DNA of 64,000 bases, from contig JAFRSO010000015.1 in the NCBI GenBank assembly GCA_017427545.1, positions 1-64,000 of the forward strand, in the 5' to 3' direction. The notes under the pieces were generated by a model. It searched no databases and was not told the origin of the DNA. It worked only from the letters and a program-made list of their open reading frames with translations. The translations under genes were made by a program, and so were the position numbers. The DNA comes from Selenomonadaceae bacterium. Lineage in GTDB: Bacteria; Bacillota; Negativicutes; Selenomonadales; Selenomonadaceae. This document shows, piece after piece, positions 44,426-52,384 of the stretch (its first letter is position 1; each line of letters starts with the position of its first letter).

Positions 44426-44694
44426 AATTGCGGCGGGAAAATCGGACGGTTTGAGTGTTCGGCAATGTCTTTGATGATGTCTTTATCGGGCTTACCCAAG
44501 ACCCAACCGAGCATTTTTATTTCGGCGTGAACGGCAATTTTCTGGTCGCGCACGTCACCGGAAGTGAAGCAAATTTTTTTATAATTCTCCAGCGAAAGTT
44601 TGTAGCGGGCGTTAATCTCCTGCAATGAGCGCAATTTGTTCGGCGGATTGTGATAGCTCGCGATTAATTTCATAACGTCTTCCTGTTCAGCCAT
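44422..44694 (-). CDS. 90-aa hypothetical protein
   Basis: A soluble, probably helical protein with YHNPPNKLRSLQEINARYKL near the start and KIAVHAEIKMLGWVLGKP later. No family recognised. ATG with AGGAGA upstream; overlaps the next gene by 4 bp. Confidence 0.68.
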   Translation of the reverse strand: MAEQEDVMKLIASYHNPPNKLRSLQEINARYKLSLENYKKICFTSGDVRDQKIAVHAEIKMLGWVLGKPDKDIIKDIAEHSNRPIFPPQL

Positions 44695-44710
44695 AGAAAA
44701 ATCTCCTTTC

Positions 44711-44790
44711 TTAGGGATTAGGGAACTGGGAACAGGGATTAGGAAATAGATTTTAACTGTTCCCTGTTCCCTTCTCCCTACTCCCTAACC
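44711..44790. repeat. TTAGGGA / CTGTTCC tandem-repeat tract
   Basis: Units TTAGGGA, GGGAACT, CTGTTCC, CTACTCC and similar. On the minus strand it forms the last codons of lgt. Confidence 0.9.
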
Positions 44791-45538
44791 AGATAAAAAT
44801 TCCGGCGGCAATCGTGAACGCGACAATGCTCGTGACTTGCGCGGACTTGAGCACGCCGATAACTTGATTGGTATAATCGCCCCGCAAAAATTCCAGCGCA
44901 AATCTCGCCGCGGCATAAAGCATAACATAAAGCGTGAAGCATTGACCTTTGACGTAGTTGGTGCAACGGAAAATCAACAGCAATGCAAAAATTACAATGT
45001 CAAGCTGACACTCCCAGACCTCTGCGGGGAAAAGCGGTTGATTGCCGTAAGTGCGATAGGCAAGCGTCGTGTCGGGGTAAATTATTCCGAAATTACTGCC
45101 GGTCGGAGCACCGAAGGCGTCGCCGTTCAAAAGATTGGCGCAACGTCCCAACGCTTGACCTAAAACAATCGCGGGTGCCATCAAGTCGGCAAGATGAATC
45201 ACATCAAGATTTTTCGACTTGGCATAAATTGCGCCGGCCGTCACACCGAAAATAATTCCGCCCTGAACAGCCATTCCGCCCTGCCAGACGTTTAAAATTT
45301 CGTCGAGATGATTTTGATAATAGCTCCAATCGAAAAAGAACACGTCCCATAATCTTGCGCCGAGCAATCCGAAAAATCCGCCGATTAAACCGATGTCGAC
45401 GATAAATTTTTCATAGCCGCGCCCGTCAACTTTCGCCATGAAGTATCCGACGCCCGTCGCCAAAAAAATCGACAGCGATAAAATCACGCCGTATGAACGA
45501 ATCGGAAAGTCACCGATATAAAATAAAAATTGATGCAC
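44753..45538 (-). CDS. lgt: prolipoprotein diacylglyceryl transferase
   Basis: Transfers diacylglycerol from phosphatidylglycerol to the lipobox Cys of prolipoproteins in the inner membrane. The 261-aa protein has seven hydrophobic segments, YIGDFPIRSYGVILSLSI at the start, WQGGMAVQGGIIFG near residue 85 and the signature GRCANLLNGDAFG near 130. GTG start after GGAGGAC. Its last residues (GSREKGTGNS) are encoded by the tandem-repeat tract, beyond the last membrane helix. Confidence 0.95.
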   Translation of the reverse strand: MHQFLFYIGDFPIRSYGVILSLSIFLATGVGYFMAKVDGRGYEKFIVDIGLIGGFFGLLGARLWDVFFFDWSYYQNHLDEILNVWQGGMAVQGGIIFGVTAGAIYAKSKNLDVIHLADLMAPAIVLGQALGRCANLLNGDAFGAPTGSNFGIIYPDTTLAYRTYGNQPLFPAEVWECQLDIVIFALLLIFRCTNYVKGQCFTLYVMLYAAARFALEFLRGDYTNQVIGVLKSAQVTSIVAFTIAAGIFIWLGSREKGTGNS

Positions 45539-45656
45539 TCAAGTCCTCCAAGTTTTTTATGAGGATTATACCAGACGACGAAAAATTTTGAAAGGAATTT
45601 TAATCACTGCGTCGAAGTCAAAGGCGGCAAAGTAAGGTTTTGTGGAGGGATGATGT

Positions 45657-47513
45657 TTGGCATTTTTTTTGATAGTGCCGTCCGTCATGATAGTCAGCAT
45701 TTTGCTGATTCACGCGCTGGCAAATCGGCTGGGGTTGAGAATTTTTTACCCGACGCTTTTTGCAGTGGCGGTGCTGTCGGTCATGGTCAACTTTGCAACG
45801 GTATTTTTCACGCCCGCGATAGGTCGCGAATATCTTTTGCGGCTTGGATTGATGATTTTAGCGGCGTCGTTCCTGTTGACATTGGCGAATCAATTTTTGA
45901 TAAAACAACAGCGTGAGCAGGAAAGAAAATTTGACGAGGAAGTTAAAGCGGCTTACGAGGCTGAAAGGAAAAATCAGCCGGCATCACTCGCTAACGTGGA
46001 ATGGGAAGAAGTTTTCACTCCACAAAAATACAATGAATCTGAACCAGTCGAAGAGAAAATTTCTGCTGACGTTGAACCTGTCGAAGAAAAAATTTCTGCC
46101 GACGTTGAGCCTGTTGAGGAAAAAATTTCTGCCGACGTTGAATCTGTCGAAGAAAAAATTTCAGCTGACGTTGAAGCTGTCGAAGAGAAAATTTCTGCGG
46201 AAGTTGAGCCAGTCGAAGAGAAAATTTCTGCTGACGTTGAAGCTGTCGAAGAGAAAATTTCTGCGGAAGTTGAACCAGTCGAGGAGAAAATTTCTGCGGA
46301 GGTTGAGCCTGTCGAAGAGAAAATTTCTGCGGAAGTTGAACCAGTCGAGGAGAAAATTTCTGCGGAGGTTGAGCCTGTCGAGGAGAAAATTTCTGCGGAG
46401 GTTGAGCCTGTCGAAGAGAAAATTTCTGCGGAAGTTGAACCAGTCGAGGAGAAAATTTCTGCGGACGTTGAGCCTGTCGAGGAGAAAATTTCTGCGGACG
46501 TTGAACCTGTCGAGGAAAAAATTTCTGCGGAAGTTGAACCAGTCGAGGAGAAAATTTCTGCGGAGGTTGAGCCTGTCGAGGAAAAAATTTCTGCGGAGGT
46601 TGAGCCTGTCGAAGAGAAAATTTCTGCGGAGGTTGAGCCTGTCGAAGAGAAAATTTCTGCGGACGTTGAGCCTGTCGAAGAGAAAATTTCTGCGGAGGTT
46701 GAGCCTGTCGAAGAGAAAATTTCAGCGGACGTTGAATCTGTCGAAGAAAAAATTTCAGCGGAAGTTGAGCCCGATAAAAATATTTCGGTCGACTTAAAGC
46801 CGCTTGAAAAATCAAAGCAACTTGAAGAATTCCCGCTGGAAGAAGTCTTTAAGCCGTTGCCCGAAGTCAAACCGGAAGAGGCTGATAAACCAATCGAACT
46901 CAAAAATGATGAAGATAATTTCCCGCTGGAAGAAGTCTTCAAGCCGCTACCCGAAGTCAAGCCGGAAAAAGTTGAGCCTCCGCCGGAATCAAAAGGCACT
47001 CCTAAGAACGCGGAACTTTTCCCGTTGCAGGAAGTTTTCCGCCCGCTGTCAGCTTTAAACCTCGACAAAATCGAAGAGATGACGCAGGATGAAAAAGATT
47101 CCGAGCAAGAATCAGAGCTTGAAGATATCCCCGAAACGCTCGACGAAATTTTGGACGAGGCCTATAATAAGCGCGATCAAGGGCAAGTCTGGCAGGCGAT
47201 TGAGCTTTATAAACAGGTACTCGAACGCTATCAAAACGACGATTACGCGCCATTCGTGGCGATTGATTTGGTCAATATCTACAAGGAGCAGGCACTTTAC
47301 TCCAAGGCGATAAAAACTTACGAGGAGGCTTTGAAGTTGCCATCGGTCAAGCGCAACGATTCAATCAAAAAAGAATTCGTCAGCAGCCTGGCTTATATGC
47401 GAGTTGCCCGCGATATTCTGTTGAAGCATCATGAATTGTCGACACCGTTTGGCAATTTGTCAAAAGAAATTTTGCAGGAGATTGACACCGAATTTAAAAA
47501 GGTGCAATACTAG
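45657..47513 (+). CDS. membrane protein with 22 x 11-aa Glu-rich repeats and a TPR-like C-terminus
   Basis: 618 aa. Residues 1-85 hold three membrane helices. A coiled linker (KQQREQERKFDEEVKAAYEA) leads into 22 copies of an 11-residue unit like EPVEEKISAEV. After this come three copies of FPLEEVFKPLPEVKPE-like segments (a related WEEVFTP occurs before the repeats). The last about 130 residues are helical with TPR-like pairs (AYNKRDQGQVWQAIELYKQV, ALYSKAIKTYEEALKLP). The start is a TTG after GGAGGG. The repeat block probably acts as a long acidic spacer. Function unknown; the downstream PRC-barrel gene has similar repeats. Confidence 0.82.
   Translation: MAFFLIVPSVMIVSILLIHALANRLGLRIFYPTLFAVAVLSVMVNFATVFFTPAIGREYLLRLGLMILAASFLLTLANQFLIKQQREQERKFDEEVKAAYEAERKNQPASLANVEWEEVFTPQKYNESEPVEEKISADVEPVEEKISADVEPVEEKISADVESVEEKISADVEAVEEKISAEVEPVEEKISADVEAVEEKISAEVEPVEEKISAEVEPVEEKISAEVEPVEEKISAEVEPVEEKISAEVEPVEEKISAEVEPVEEKISADVEPVEEKISADVEPVEEKISAEVEPVEEKISAEVEPVEEKISAEVEPVEEKISAEVEPVEEKISADVEPVEEKISAEVEPVEEKISADVESVEEKISAEVEPDKNISVDLKPLEKSKQLEEFPLEEVFKPLPEVKPEEADKPIELKNDEDNFPLEEVFKPLPEVKPEKVEPPPESKGTPKNAELFPLQEVFRPLSALNLDKIEEMTQDEKDSEQESELEDIPETLDEILDEAYNKRDQGQVWQAIELYKQVLERYQNDDYAPFVAIDLVNIYKEQALYSKAIKTYEEALKLPSVKRNDSIKKEFVSSLAYMRVARDILLKHHELSTPFGNLSKEILQEIDTEFKKVQY
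46041..46766 (+). repeat. 33-bp coding minisatellite, 22 units
   Basis: 726 bp, exactly 22 x 33, each encoding 11 residues. Units differ mainly at the third residue (Pro, Ser or Ala) and Asp/Glu near the end. Because no unit carries a stop in several frames, long shadow frames appear on both strands. Confidence 0.97.
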
Positions 47514-47562
47514 TGGTTAGCGGGAGAGCTAACAGCTAACAGCTAATCACTAACAGCTAAAC
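47513..47562. repeat. CTAACAG tandem-repeat tract
   Basis: Units TAACAGC / TAATCAC between the TPR-like gene and the PRC-barrel gene, directly before the latter's AGGAGGT site. Confidence 0.88.
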
Positions 47563-47575
47563 AGGAGGTATCTGA

Positions 47576-48778
47576 ATGAAAAAAAGTATTGAGATTCTCG
47601 GCTTGCCGATTATCAGCATAACCGAAGGGCGCGAGCTTGGCGTCAGTAAATCGCTTCTAATCGACGCCAAAAACGGTGCAGTTGCGGCGATAACGATTGA
47701 AGATGACGATTGGTATCGCGGCGTTAAGCTCATTCCCTACGAATCGATTATTGCTATCGGCGAGGACGCAATTACAATCACCCACAGCGAAAATATTTTG
47801 ACTTTGGACGAGGCGGGCGATTATGAACGGTTGCTTGATGAAAACATTCGCGTAATCGGCACGAAGGCGATAACTCGTACGGGTCGTATTCAAGGCAAGA
47901 TCACGGAAGTTTTCATCGGCGAAGGCGGCAAGATTGAGCAATGCGAAGTTTCAACGGCGGACGGCGCGCTTAACGAAGTTACCGCCGACCAAATTTCAAT
48001 CTTCGGCAAGCAAGTCACGGTTATCGACGTTGCCGCAGAAAAAAAAAATAATTTGACGGAAACGCCCGCGTTTGAACCGGCCTTTGAGACTTTTCAAGAG
48101 CAGCCCGCGCAGGATGTTTGGACGCCGCCCGAATCTGTCGTTGAGACGCCTGAACCCGAACCGGTCATTGAAGAGACGCCTCAACCTGTCGAAGAGATTC
48201 AGCCGATAGCAGAATTTTCAATCCCGACGGAAGAAAGTGTCACGTCGTCAGAAACTCAAGCGGCACTTGAAGAAGTCATGACGCCCGACCCTGAACCCGT
48301 CGTTGAAGAGGCAATCGAAGAACCTCAACCCGTTGAAGAGGCAATCGAAGAACCTCAACCCGTTGAAGAAACTGTCGAAGAACCTCAACCCGTTGAAGAA
48401 ATAATCGAACCTCAACCTGTTGAAGAGATAATCGAGACTCCTCAACCTGTTGAAGAAACTGTCGAAGAACCTTCAGCGGAGGAGATAAAAATTGCGGCGA
48501 TGACTCAACAGGCGGAAGATTTGAAAGCGGCTCTCAAGGCAGCGCGTGCAAGTAAACCTGCTCAAGAGGCAACCCCGATGACTTCGCAAAGACGTCAAGT
48601 CGAAAAGGCCGTTGATGAACGTCGCCGCAGAGTTTTACTCGGCAAACACGCCACTAAAACAATCACGGCGGACAGCGGTACAATCGTCGTCGAAATGGGC
48701 GCGGAAGTCACGGAAGAAGTCCTTCAACGCGCACGCCTCTCAAATAAATTTATCGAACTGTCAATGAACGTTCAATAA
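47576..48778 (+). CDS. PRC-barrel domain protein with Glu/Pro repeat linker
   Basis: A 400-aa protein with two PRC-barrel units in the first 165 residues (LPIISITEGRELGVSKSLLI; RTGRIQGKITEVFIGEGGKI). A linker rich in Glu, Pro and Gln repeats follows (EEPQPVEEAIEEPQPVEE type, about residues 180-305). A conserved-looking basic C-terminal segment (RQVEKAVDERRRRVLLGKHATKTI) and TIVVEMGAEVTEEVLQRARLS end it. PRC barrels bind RNA-processing or photosynthetic partners elsewhere; here the role is unknown. Shares the Glu/Pro repeat habit with its upstream neighbour. Confidence 0.8.
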   Translation: MKKSIEILGLPIISITEGRELGVSKSLLIDAKNGAVAAITIEDDDWYRGVKLIPYESIIAIGEDAITITHSENILTLDEAGDYERLLDENIRVIGTKAITRTGRIQGKITEVFIGEGGKIEQCEVSTADGALNEVTADQISIFGKQVTVIDVAAEKKNNLTETPAFEPAFETFQEQPAQDVWTPPESVVETPEPEPVIEETPQPVEEIQPIAEFSIPTEESVTSSETQAALEEVMTPDPEPVVEEAIEEPQPVEEAIEEPQPVEETVEEPQPVEEIIEPQPVEEIIETPQPVEETVEEPSAEEIKIAAMTQQAEDLKAALKAARASKPAQEATPMTSQRRQVEKAVDERRRRVLLGKHATKTITADSGTIVVEMGAEVTEEVLQRARLSNKFIELSMNVQ

Positions 48779-48790
48779 AATTTTCAATCA

Positions 48791-48830
48791 ACAAAAAATC
48801 CCGGCAATCATGTCGGGAATTTTTTTTATA
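48791..48830. terminator. bidirectional terminator
   Basis: TCCCGGCA pairs with TGTCGGGA around ATCA; A run before and eight T residues after. Lies between the PRC-barrel gene and convergent maf. Confidence 0.88.
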
Positions 48831-49383
48831 ACTTGATGCCCGCCGCTTGAGCCAATTTCCTTAACCGATAGACGGGCAAGCCTACGACATTTGACCAGTC
48901 GCCGTGAATTTTTTCGATAAATTTAGTCGCGCCGCCCTGCAAAGCATATGAGCCGGATTTGTCGAGCGGTTCACCCGTGGCAACGTAATCGTGAATCTCA
49001 TCAGCTGTCATTTCGCCGAAGAAAACTTCCGTGACTTCAGCCGCCGTAAAAATTTTTCCACCCGCACAAATCGCCAAGCCCGTAATGACTTCATGACGCT
49101 TGCCGGAAAGTCGAGCCAACATTTTTTCCGCACCGTCAATGCCGTCGGGTTTACCGAAAATTTCACCGTCAAGCACGACGATTGTATCCGCGCCGATAAC
49201 TACCGCGTCGGGATTTTTTGCGGCGATTGAACTTGCTTTGAGCTTTGCATTTTCCACCGCCAAAATTTTCGGACTCGCGGCATGTTGAACTTCCTCTGCG
49301 TCGCTGACTTCGACGACAAAATCTTCACACAGCTTGCGAAGAAGTTCATGCCTGCGCGGCGAGCCTGAAGCTAAAATTACCAT
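48826..49383 (-). CDS. maf: Maf-family nucleoside triphosphate pyrophosphatase
   Basis: A house-cleaning pyrophosphatase that hydrolyses dTTP/UTP or modified nucleotides. The 185-aa protein has ILASGSPRRHELLRKL at the start, the catalytic Asp region VVIGADTIVVLDGEIFGKP near residue 62, LSGKRHEVITG, and DKSGSYALQGGA. ATG start with GGAGATGATTC upstream; the antitoxin-like gene ends 4 bp before it. Confidence 0.95.
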   Translation of the reverse strand: MVILASGSPRRHELLRKLCEDFVVEVSDAEEVQHAASPKILAVENAKLKASSIAAKNPDAVVIGADTIVVLDGEIFGKPDGIDGAEKMLARLSGKRHEVITGLAICAGGKIFTAAEVTEVFFGEMTADEIHDYVATGEPLDKSGSYALQGGATKFIEKIHGDWSNVVGLPVYRLRKLAQAAGIKL

Positions 49384-49387
49384 TGAA

Positions 49388-49636
49388 TCATCTCCAAATT
49401 ATCCGACGTCGCGTTTCTTGAATCGTTCGGGAAACTCCCGCCATCCACATTTCCTTGGTAATGTAGCGCGTGTTGTATTTGCGCATGAGATAGCGAATTT
49501 CTTCATGCTTTTCCTTACTCATGGGCGGACAGTCTTCGTCGTAAACAATCGGACGATCTTTGAGGGCGGCAATTTCAGCTTTCTCCTCCGCCGTCAAAGG
49601 TTCGCCAACTCTCCTCGTGTAATATTCAATCTCCAC
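49388..49636 (-). CDS. 82-aa BrnA-like antitoxin candidate
   Basis: Closely similar to the brnA-like gene at 58737: both share LALKDRPIVYDE-type cores, then CPP, YLMRKY and TRxITKE. Here the upstream gene is not brnT but a 142-aa protein, overlapping by 11 bp. GTG start after GGAGAGG. The order, toxin-like gene first and overlapping antitoxin second, is that of brnT-brnA. Assignment is by similarity within the window and to the BrnA N-terminal motif. Confidence 0.65.
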   Translation of the reverse strand: MEIEYYTRRVGEPLTAEEKAEIAALKDRPIVYDEDCPPMSKEKHEEIRYLMRKYNTRYITKEMWMAGVSRTIQETRRRIIWR

Positions 49637-50054
49637 GCTTTGACCTCTCCTTTATCAGTGCATCAAGTTCGTTAAGCAACGATTGAATTTTAAACTTTTG
49701 CTTCTCGCGGAAGTTTTCATCATCGTAGCGCAACCAATCTGACCAAGCGTCAATATCTCTTGAAATGTCTACATACAACGCCTTACAAAAATCGAGCATT
49801 GACATATTAACGAAGTATGTTTTTGGAGGAATTGTTCCATCGTGAATGACGTGACAAAACATTTCAGTCACGGTGCAATGAATATCTGAAGTTTCGCAAT
49901 CGCCATATACTGTAAAGGGACAATAATAATTTTTTTTCAAACTGTAAACAGCTGTCTCCAGCCACTCAATCGGAATGTCAGTGAGATAACTTAACTGATA
50001 TTTTGCGTCGCCAATAGAAAAATCCGTCCAGCCATATTCGGGAACGCTCAACAT
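49626..50054 (-). CDS. 142-aa protein of unknown family, possible toxin partner
   Basis: A soluble protein starting LSVPEYGWTDFSIGDAKYQL, with LTDIPIEWLETAVYSLKK near residue 29, a central Cys/His-containing part (YGDCETSDIHCTVTEMFCHV), and a charged helical C-terminus (NELDALIKERSKRGD). No match to BrnT motifs. It is followed by a BrnA-like gene with overlap. It lies 3 bp after the rtcB gene's downstream end on the same strand. Function not recognised; a toxin or an effector role is guessed only from gene order. Confidence 0.6.
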   Translation of the reverse strand: MLSVPEYGWTDFSIGDAKYQLSYLTDIPIEWLETAVYSLKKNYYCPFTVYGDCETSDIHCTVTEMFCHVIHDGTIPPKTYFVNMSMLDFCKALYVDISRDIDAWSDWLRYDDENFREKQKFKIQSLLNELDALIKERSKRGD

Positions 50055-50057
50055 GAT

Positions 50058-51266
50058 TCACCCCTCCGCCTTGAAATTATATACCGGCTTCATGATTTCG
50101 ACAATGTCCACGGTCTCGCCGATAACGTCGATTATGTCGTCAAGGGATTTGTAAGCTTGCGGAGCCTCGTCGAGAGTGCCTTCACTGATTGAGGTCGTGT
50201 AAATGCCCGCCATAGAATTTTTGTAATCGTCCATGTTGAGCCGAACTTTAGCGTCGCCGCGTGACATGATTCGACCTGCTCCATGTGGCGCGGAAAAATT
50301 CCAATCGGCATTTCCTTTACCGATCGCCAAAACTGAACCGTCACGCATGTTTATCGGAATCAAAACACGTTCGTCCTTGTGAGCGGCAATCGCGCCCTTG
50401 CGGATAATCATCTCGCCAACGTCAATGTAATTGTGCACCGTGTGAAAAGCCTCGCCGCCCGTAAGACCTGCCTTGCCGAGTAAAATTTTCGCAATCAATT
50501 CACGATTACGGCGGGCAAATTCCTGGCAAAGTTCCATGTCGTGCAAATACTGATGAAAATATTTTCCGTAGACGAAGCACAAATCCTCCGGCATTGACGC
50601 CTTGCGCCCGCGATATTCCTTCTCCAGATCCTTGAGTTTCGATTGAATTTCTTTCCTGCGGCCGAGTGACTTGTACACGGCGATAATCTCTTCCTTCTGC
50701 TGAAAAAATTTATCCTTGCCGCTTGCCAAATCAATTGCCAGCCGCTGATAAATTTCGGCGACCTGCTTACCCAAATTTCTGCTGCCCGTGTGAATCACCA
50801 GATAAAACGTCCCGTCTTCCGCACGGTCAATTTCGATGAAGTGATTGCCGCCGCCGAGCGTGCCGATACTCCGTTCAATGCGCCGAGTTTCTTTGAGTGA
50901 GCGATAACAATTCAGCTCTTGCAAGTCGAATTTTTCTTGCCGAAAATCCCAAACATTATGCCGAGACGGAATATAATGAGCCGCCTCATCAACGCGTGCG
51001 AAGTCAATTTCCGTGTCCTCAAGCTTGACGGTGTACATGCCGCAGCCGATATCGACGCCGACAATATTTGGAACCGCCTTATCAGTGACGGTCATTGTCG
51101 TGCCGATTGTACAACCCTTGCCCGCGTGCACGTCCGGCATAATTCGGATTTTGCTGTCGCGGGTGAATTCGTAATTGCACATGCGCCGAATCTGTTCACG
51201 AGCCGAATCCTCGACGACTTTTGCAAATGAAATTGCCGTATTGAACTTGCCTTGAATCTCTTCCAC
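50058..51266 (-). CDS. rtcB: RtcB-family RNA-splicing ligase
   Basis: Joins 2',3'-cyclic-phosphate (or 3'-phosphate) and 5'-OH RNA ends using GTP and Mn2+. The 402-aa protein has MPDVHAGKGCTIGTT, the metal Cys in VGVDIGCGMYTV near residue 66, GGGNHFIEID near 143, HTGSRNLGKQVAE near 165, and the late GMP-linking His region SAPHGAGRIMSR. A GTG at 51266 with AGAAAGGAG upstream is preferred to ATG at 51305. No archease or rtcA gene is nearby. Confidence 0.94.
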   Translation of the reverse strand: MEEIQGKFNTAISFAKVVEDSAREQIRRMCNYEFTRDSKIRIMPDVHAGKGCTIGTTMTVTDKAVPNIVGVDIGCGMYTVKLEDTEIDFARVDEAAHYIPSRHNVWDFRQEKFDLQELNCYRSLKETRRIERSIGTLGGGNHFIEIDRAEDGTFYLVIHTGSRNLGKQVAEIYQRLAIDLASGKDKFFQQKEEIIAVYKSLGRRKEIQSKLKDLEKEYRGRKASMPEDLCFVYGKYFHQYLHDMELCQEFARRNRELIAKILLGKAGLTGGEAFHTVHNYIDVGEMIIRKGAIAAHKDERVLIPINMRDGSVLAIGKGNADWNFSAPHGAGRIMSRGDAKVRLNMDDYKNSMAGIYTTSISEGTLDEAPQAYKSLDDIIDVIGETVDIVEIMKPVYNFKAEG

Positions 51267-51340
51267 GAGAATTCTCCTTTCTGATAACGAAAAAGACGCC
51301 GACATTTTTGCCGACGCCTAAAAATTTCTAACGTTCGTGA

Positions 51341-51910
51341 TTAAGCTTGTTTGTCAAGCAGCTCAAGTCTGCCGCTTCTGGGGTGGAACATCAGCCCGTG
51401 AATTTTTACGTCTTTCGGGATAAGCGGGTTGTCGCGCAGTTGCTTGACGACTTTAACGACGTTTTCTTCAGGCTTCTGGAAACTGTCCGTCCACTCGACA
51501 AGCTCTTTTTCGACCATTTTAATTGCGTCGGGGGAAATGCCGCGTTCCAACATTCCCGTCGTCAAGCTTTTGGAAGTGGTTTTAGCCATGCCGCATTCGT
51601 GGTGACCGATAATGGCAACTTCCTTGACGCCGAGTTCATAAATGCATACAAGCAGACTGCGCACCGTCGTATCAAAAACGCCGTTCAAGCAGTTGCCGAC
51701 CGTCTTGATAACTTTAGCGTCGCCGCGTTTGATTCCGAGAGCAGGTTCCAAAAAGTTGACAAGGCGCGTGTCCATGCAAGTGACGATTGCCAAATGTTTC
51801 TTCGGCAACTTGCTATCGTGATGATCTTCGTGTTCATAGGCCTTGTACTCTTCCGGAAGATTGGCGCAAAACTTTTCGTTCGTCTGAAGAATTTCATCAA
51901 TGACTGACAT
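51341..51910 (-). CDS. beta-class carbonic anhydrase
   Basis: Interconverts CO2 and bicarbonate with zinc. The 189-aa protein has the CxDxR motif in VTCMDTRLVNF near residue 44 and the HxxC motif in IGHHECGMAKT near 97, giving the Cys2His zinc site. KTVGNCLNG and DTTVRSLLVCIYELGVKEVAI lie between. ATG at 51910 after GGGAGGTAATTTA. No bicarbonate-using gene is adjacent. Confidence 0.94.
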   Translation of the reverse strand: MSVIDEILQTNEKFCANLPEEYKAYEHEDHHDSKLPKKHLAIVTCMDTRLVNFLEPALGIKRGDAKVIKTVGNCLNGVFDTTVRSLLVCIYELGVKEVAIIGHHECGMAKTTSKSLTTGMLERGISPDAIKMVEKELVEWTDSFQKPEENVVKVVKQLRDNPLIPKDVKIHGLMFHPRSGRLELLDKQA

Positions 51911-51950
51911 TAAATTACCTCCCAAAAAATTTATCGACGTTATTTTATAA

Positions 51951-52208
51951 TTACCGTCTTTCAAAGTCAACGTGTCCGAGCTTCCTAATCAAAAATATAT
52001 CGTCCAATTCGGCAATCTTTTCATCAAGATCAAAGTCAACATCGTCCTCGTCATATTGAAAAATTTCATCGCTCGTTTGAGTCTGAACATAAAGGAAACG
52101 ATATTCTTCGTCATCCTCGTCCCAATCCGTGTCCAAACCGTAGCTGATAATTTCATTGGCGTTTATACGATCGTTGCCGATTTTGATAAAGCGTCGCAAA
52201 TTTTCCAT
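51951..52208 (-). CDS. 85-aa acidic hypothetical protein
   Basis: Very acidic, with clusters such as DTDWDEDDEEYRF and FQYDEDDVDFDLDEKIAEL, and a basic end. Begins MENLRRFIKIGNDRINANEI. Good AGGAGCG site. It may be a small protein inhibitor or ligand-binding domain; family not recognised. Confidence 0.68.
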   Translation of the reverse strand: MENLRRFIKIGNDRINANEIISYGLDTDWDEDDEEYRFLYVQTQTSDEIFQYDEDDVDFDLDEKIAELDDIFLIRKLGHVDFERR

Positions 52209-52319
52209 GACAATCCGCTCCTTTCACGACAAAAATTTTATAATCTTTACTTGCCGCTGTCAATGTTTTTGGAGTTCGGGAAGTTTGAACTTGCCCCCTG
52301 CCAATTCGATAATTTATCT

Positions 52320-52348
52320 TGACAGTGCCCGCCGCTTGTTATATATTA
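52320..52348 (+). promoter_or_regulatory. promoter of the polysaccharide deacetylase gene
   Basis: TTGACA, 17 bp, TATATT, about 36 bp before the ATG. Confidence 0.72.
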
Positions 52349-52384
52349 ACCAAAATGAAATTTCAATGAAAGGGGCGCAAGCTC

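Noticed and set aside
46041-46766. Regular 33-bp repeats looking like a CRISPR array.
   Set aside because: The units are contiguous with no spacers, stay in one reading frame, and no cas gene is near.
45913-46797. A plus-strand open frame with basic LSKRKFLRK units.
   Set aside because: Another frame of the same minisatellite; it shows no start signals or domains.
45974-47068. A 364-residue open frame on the minus strand made of SSTGSTSAEIF units.
   Set aside because: It is the antisense shadow of the 33-bp minisatellite, whose units have no stop in this frame. It has no ribosome binding site and lies inside a gene with clear membrane and TPR-like parts.
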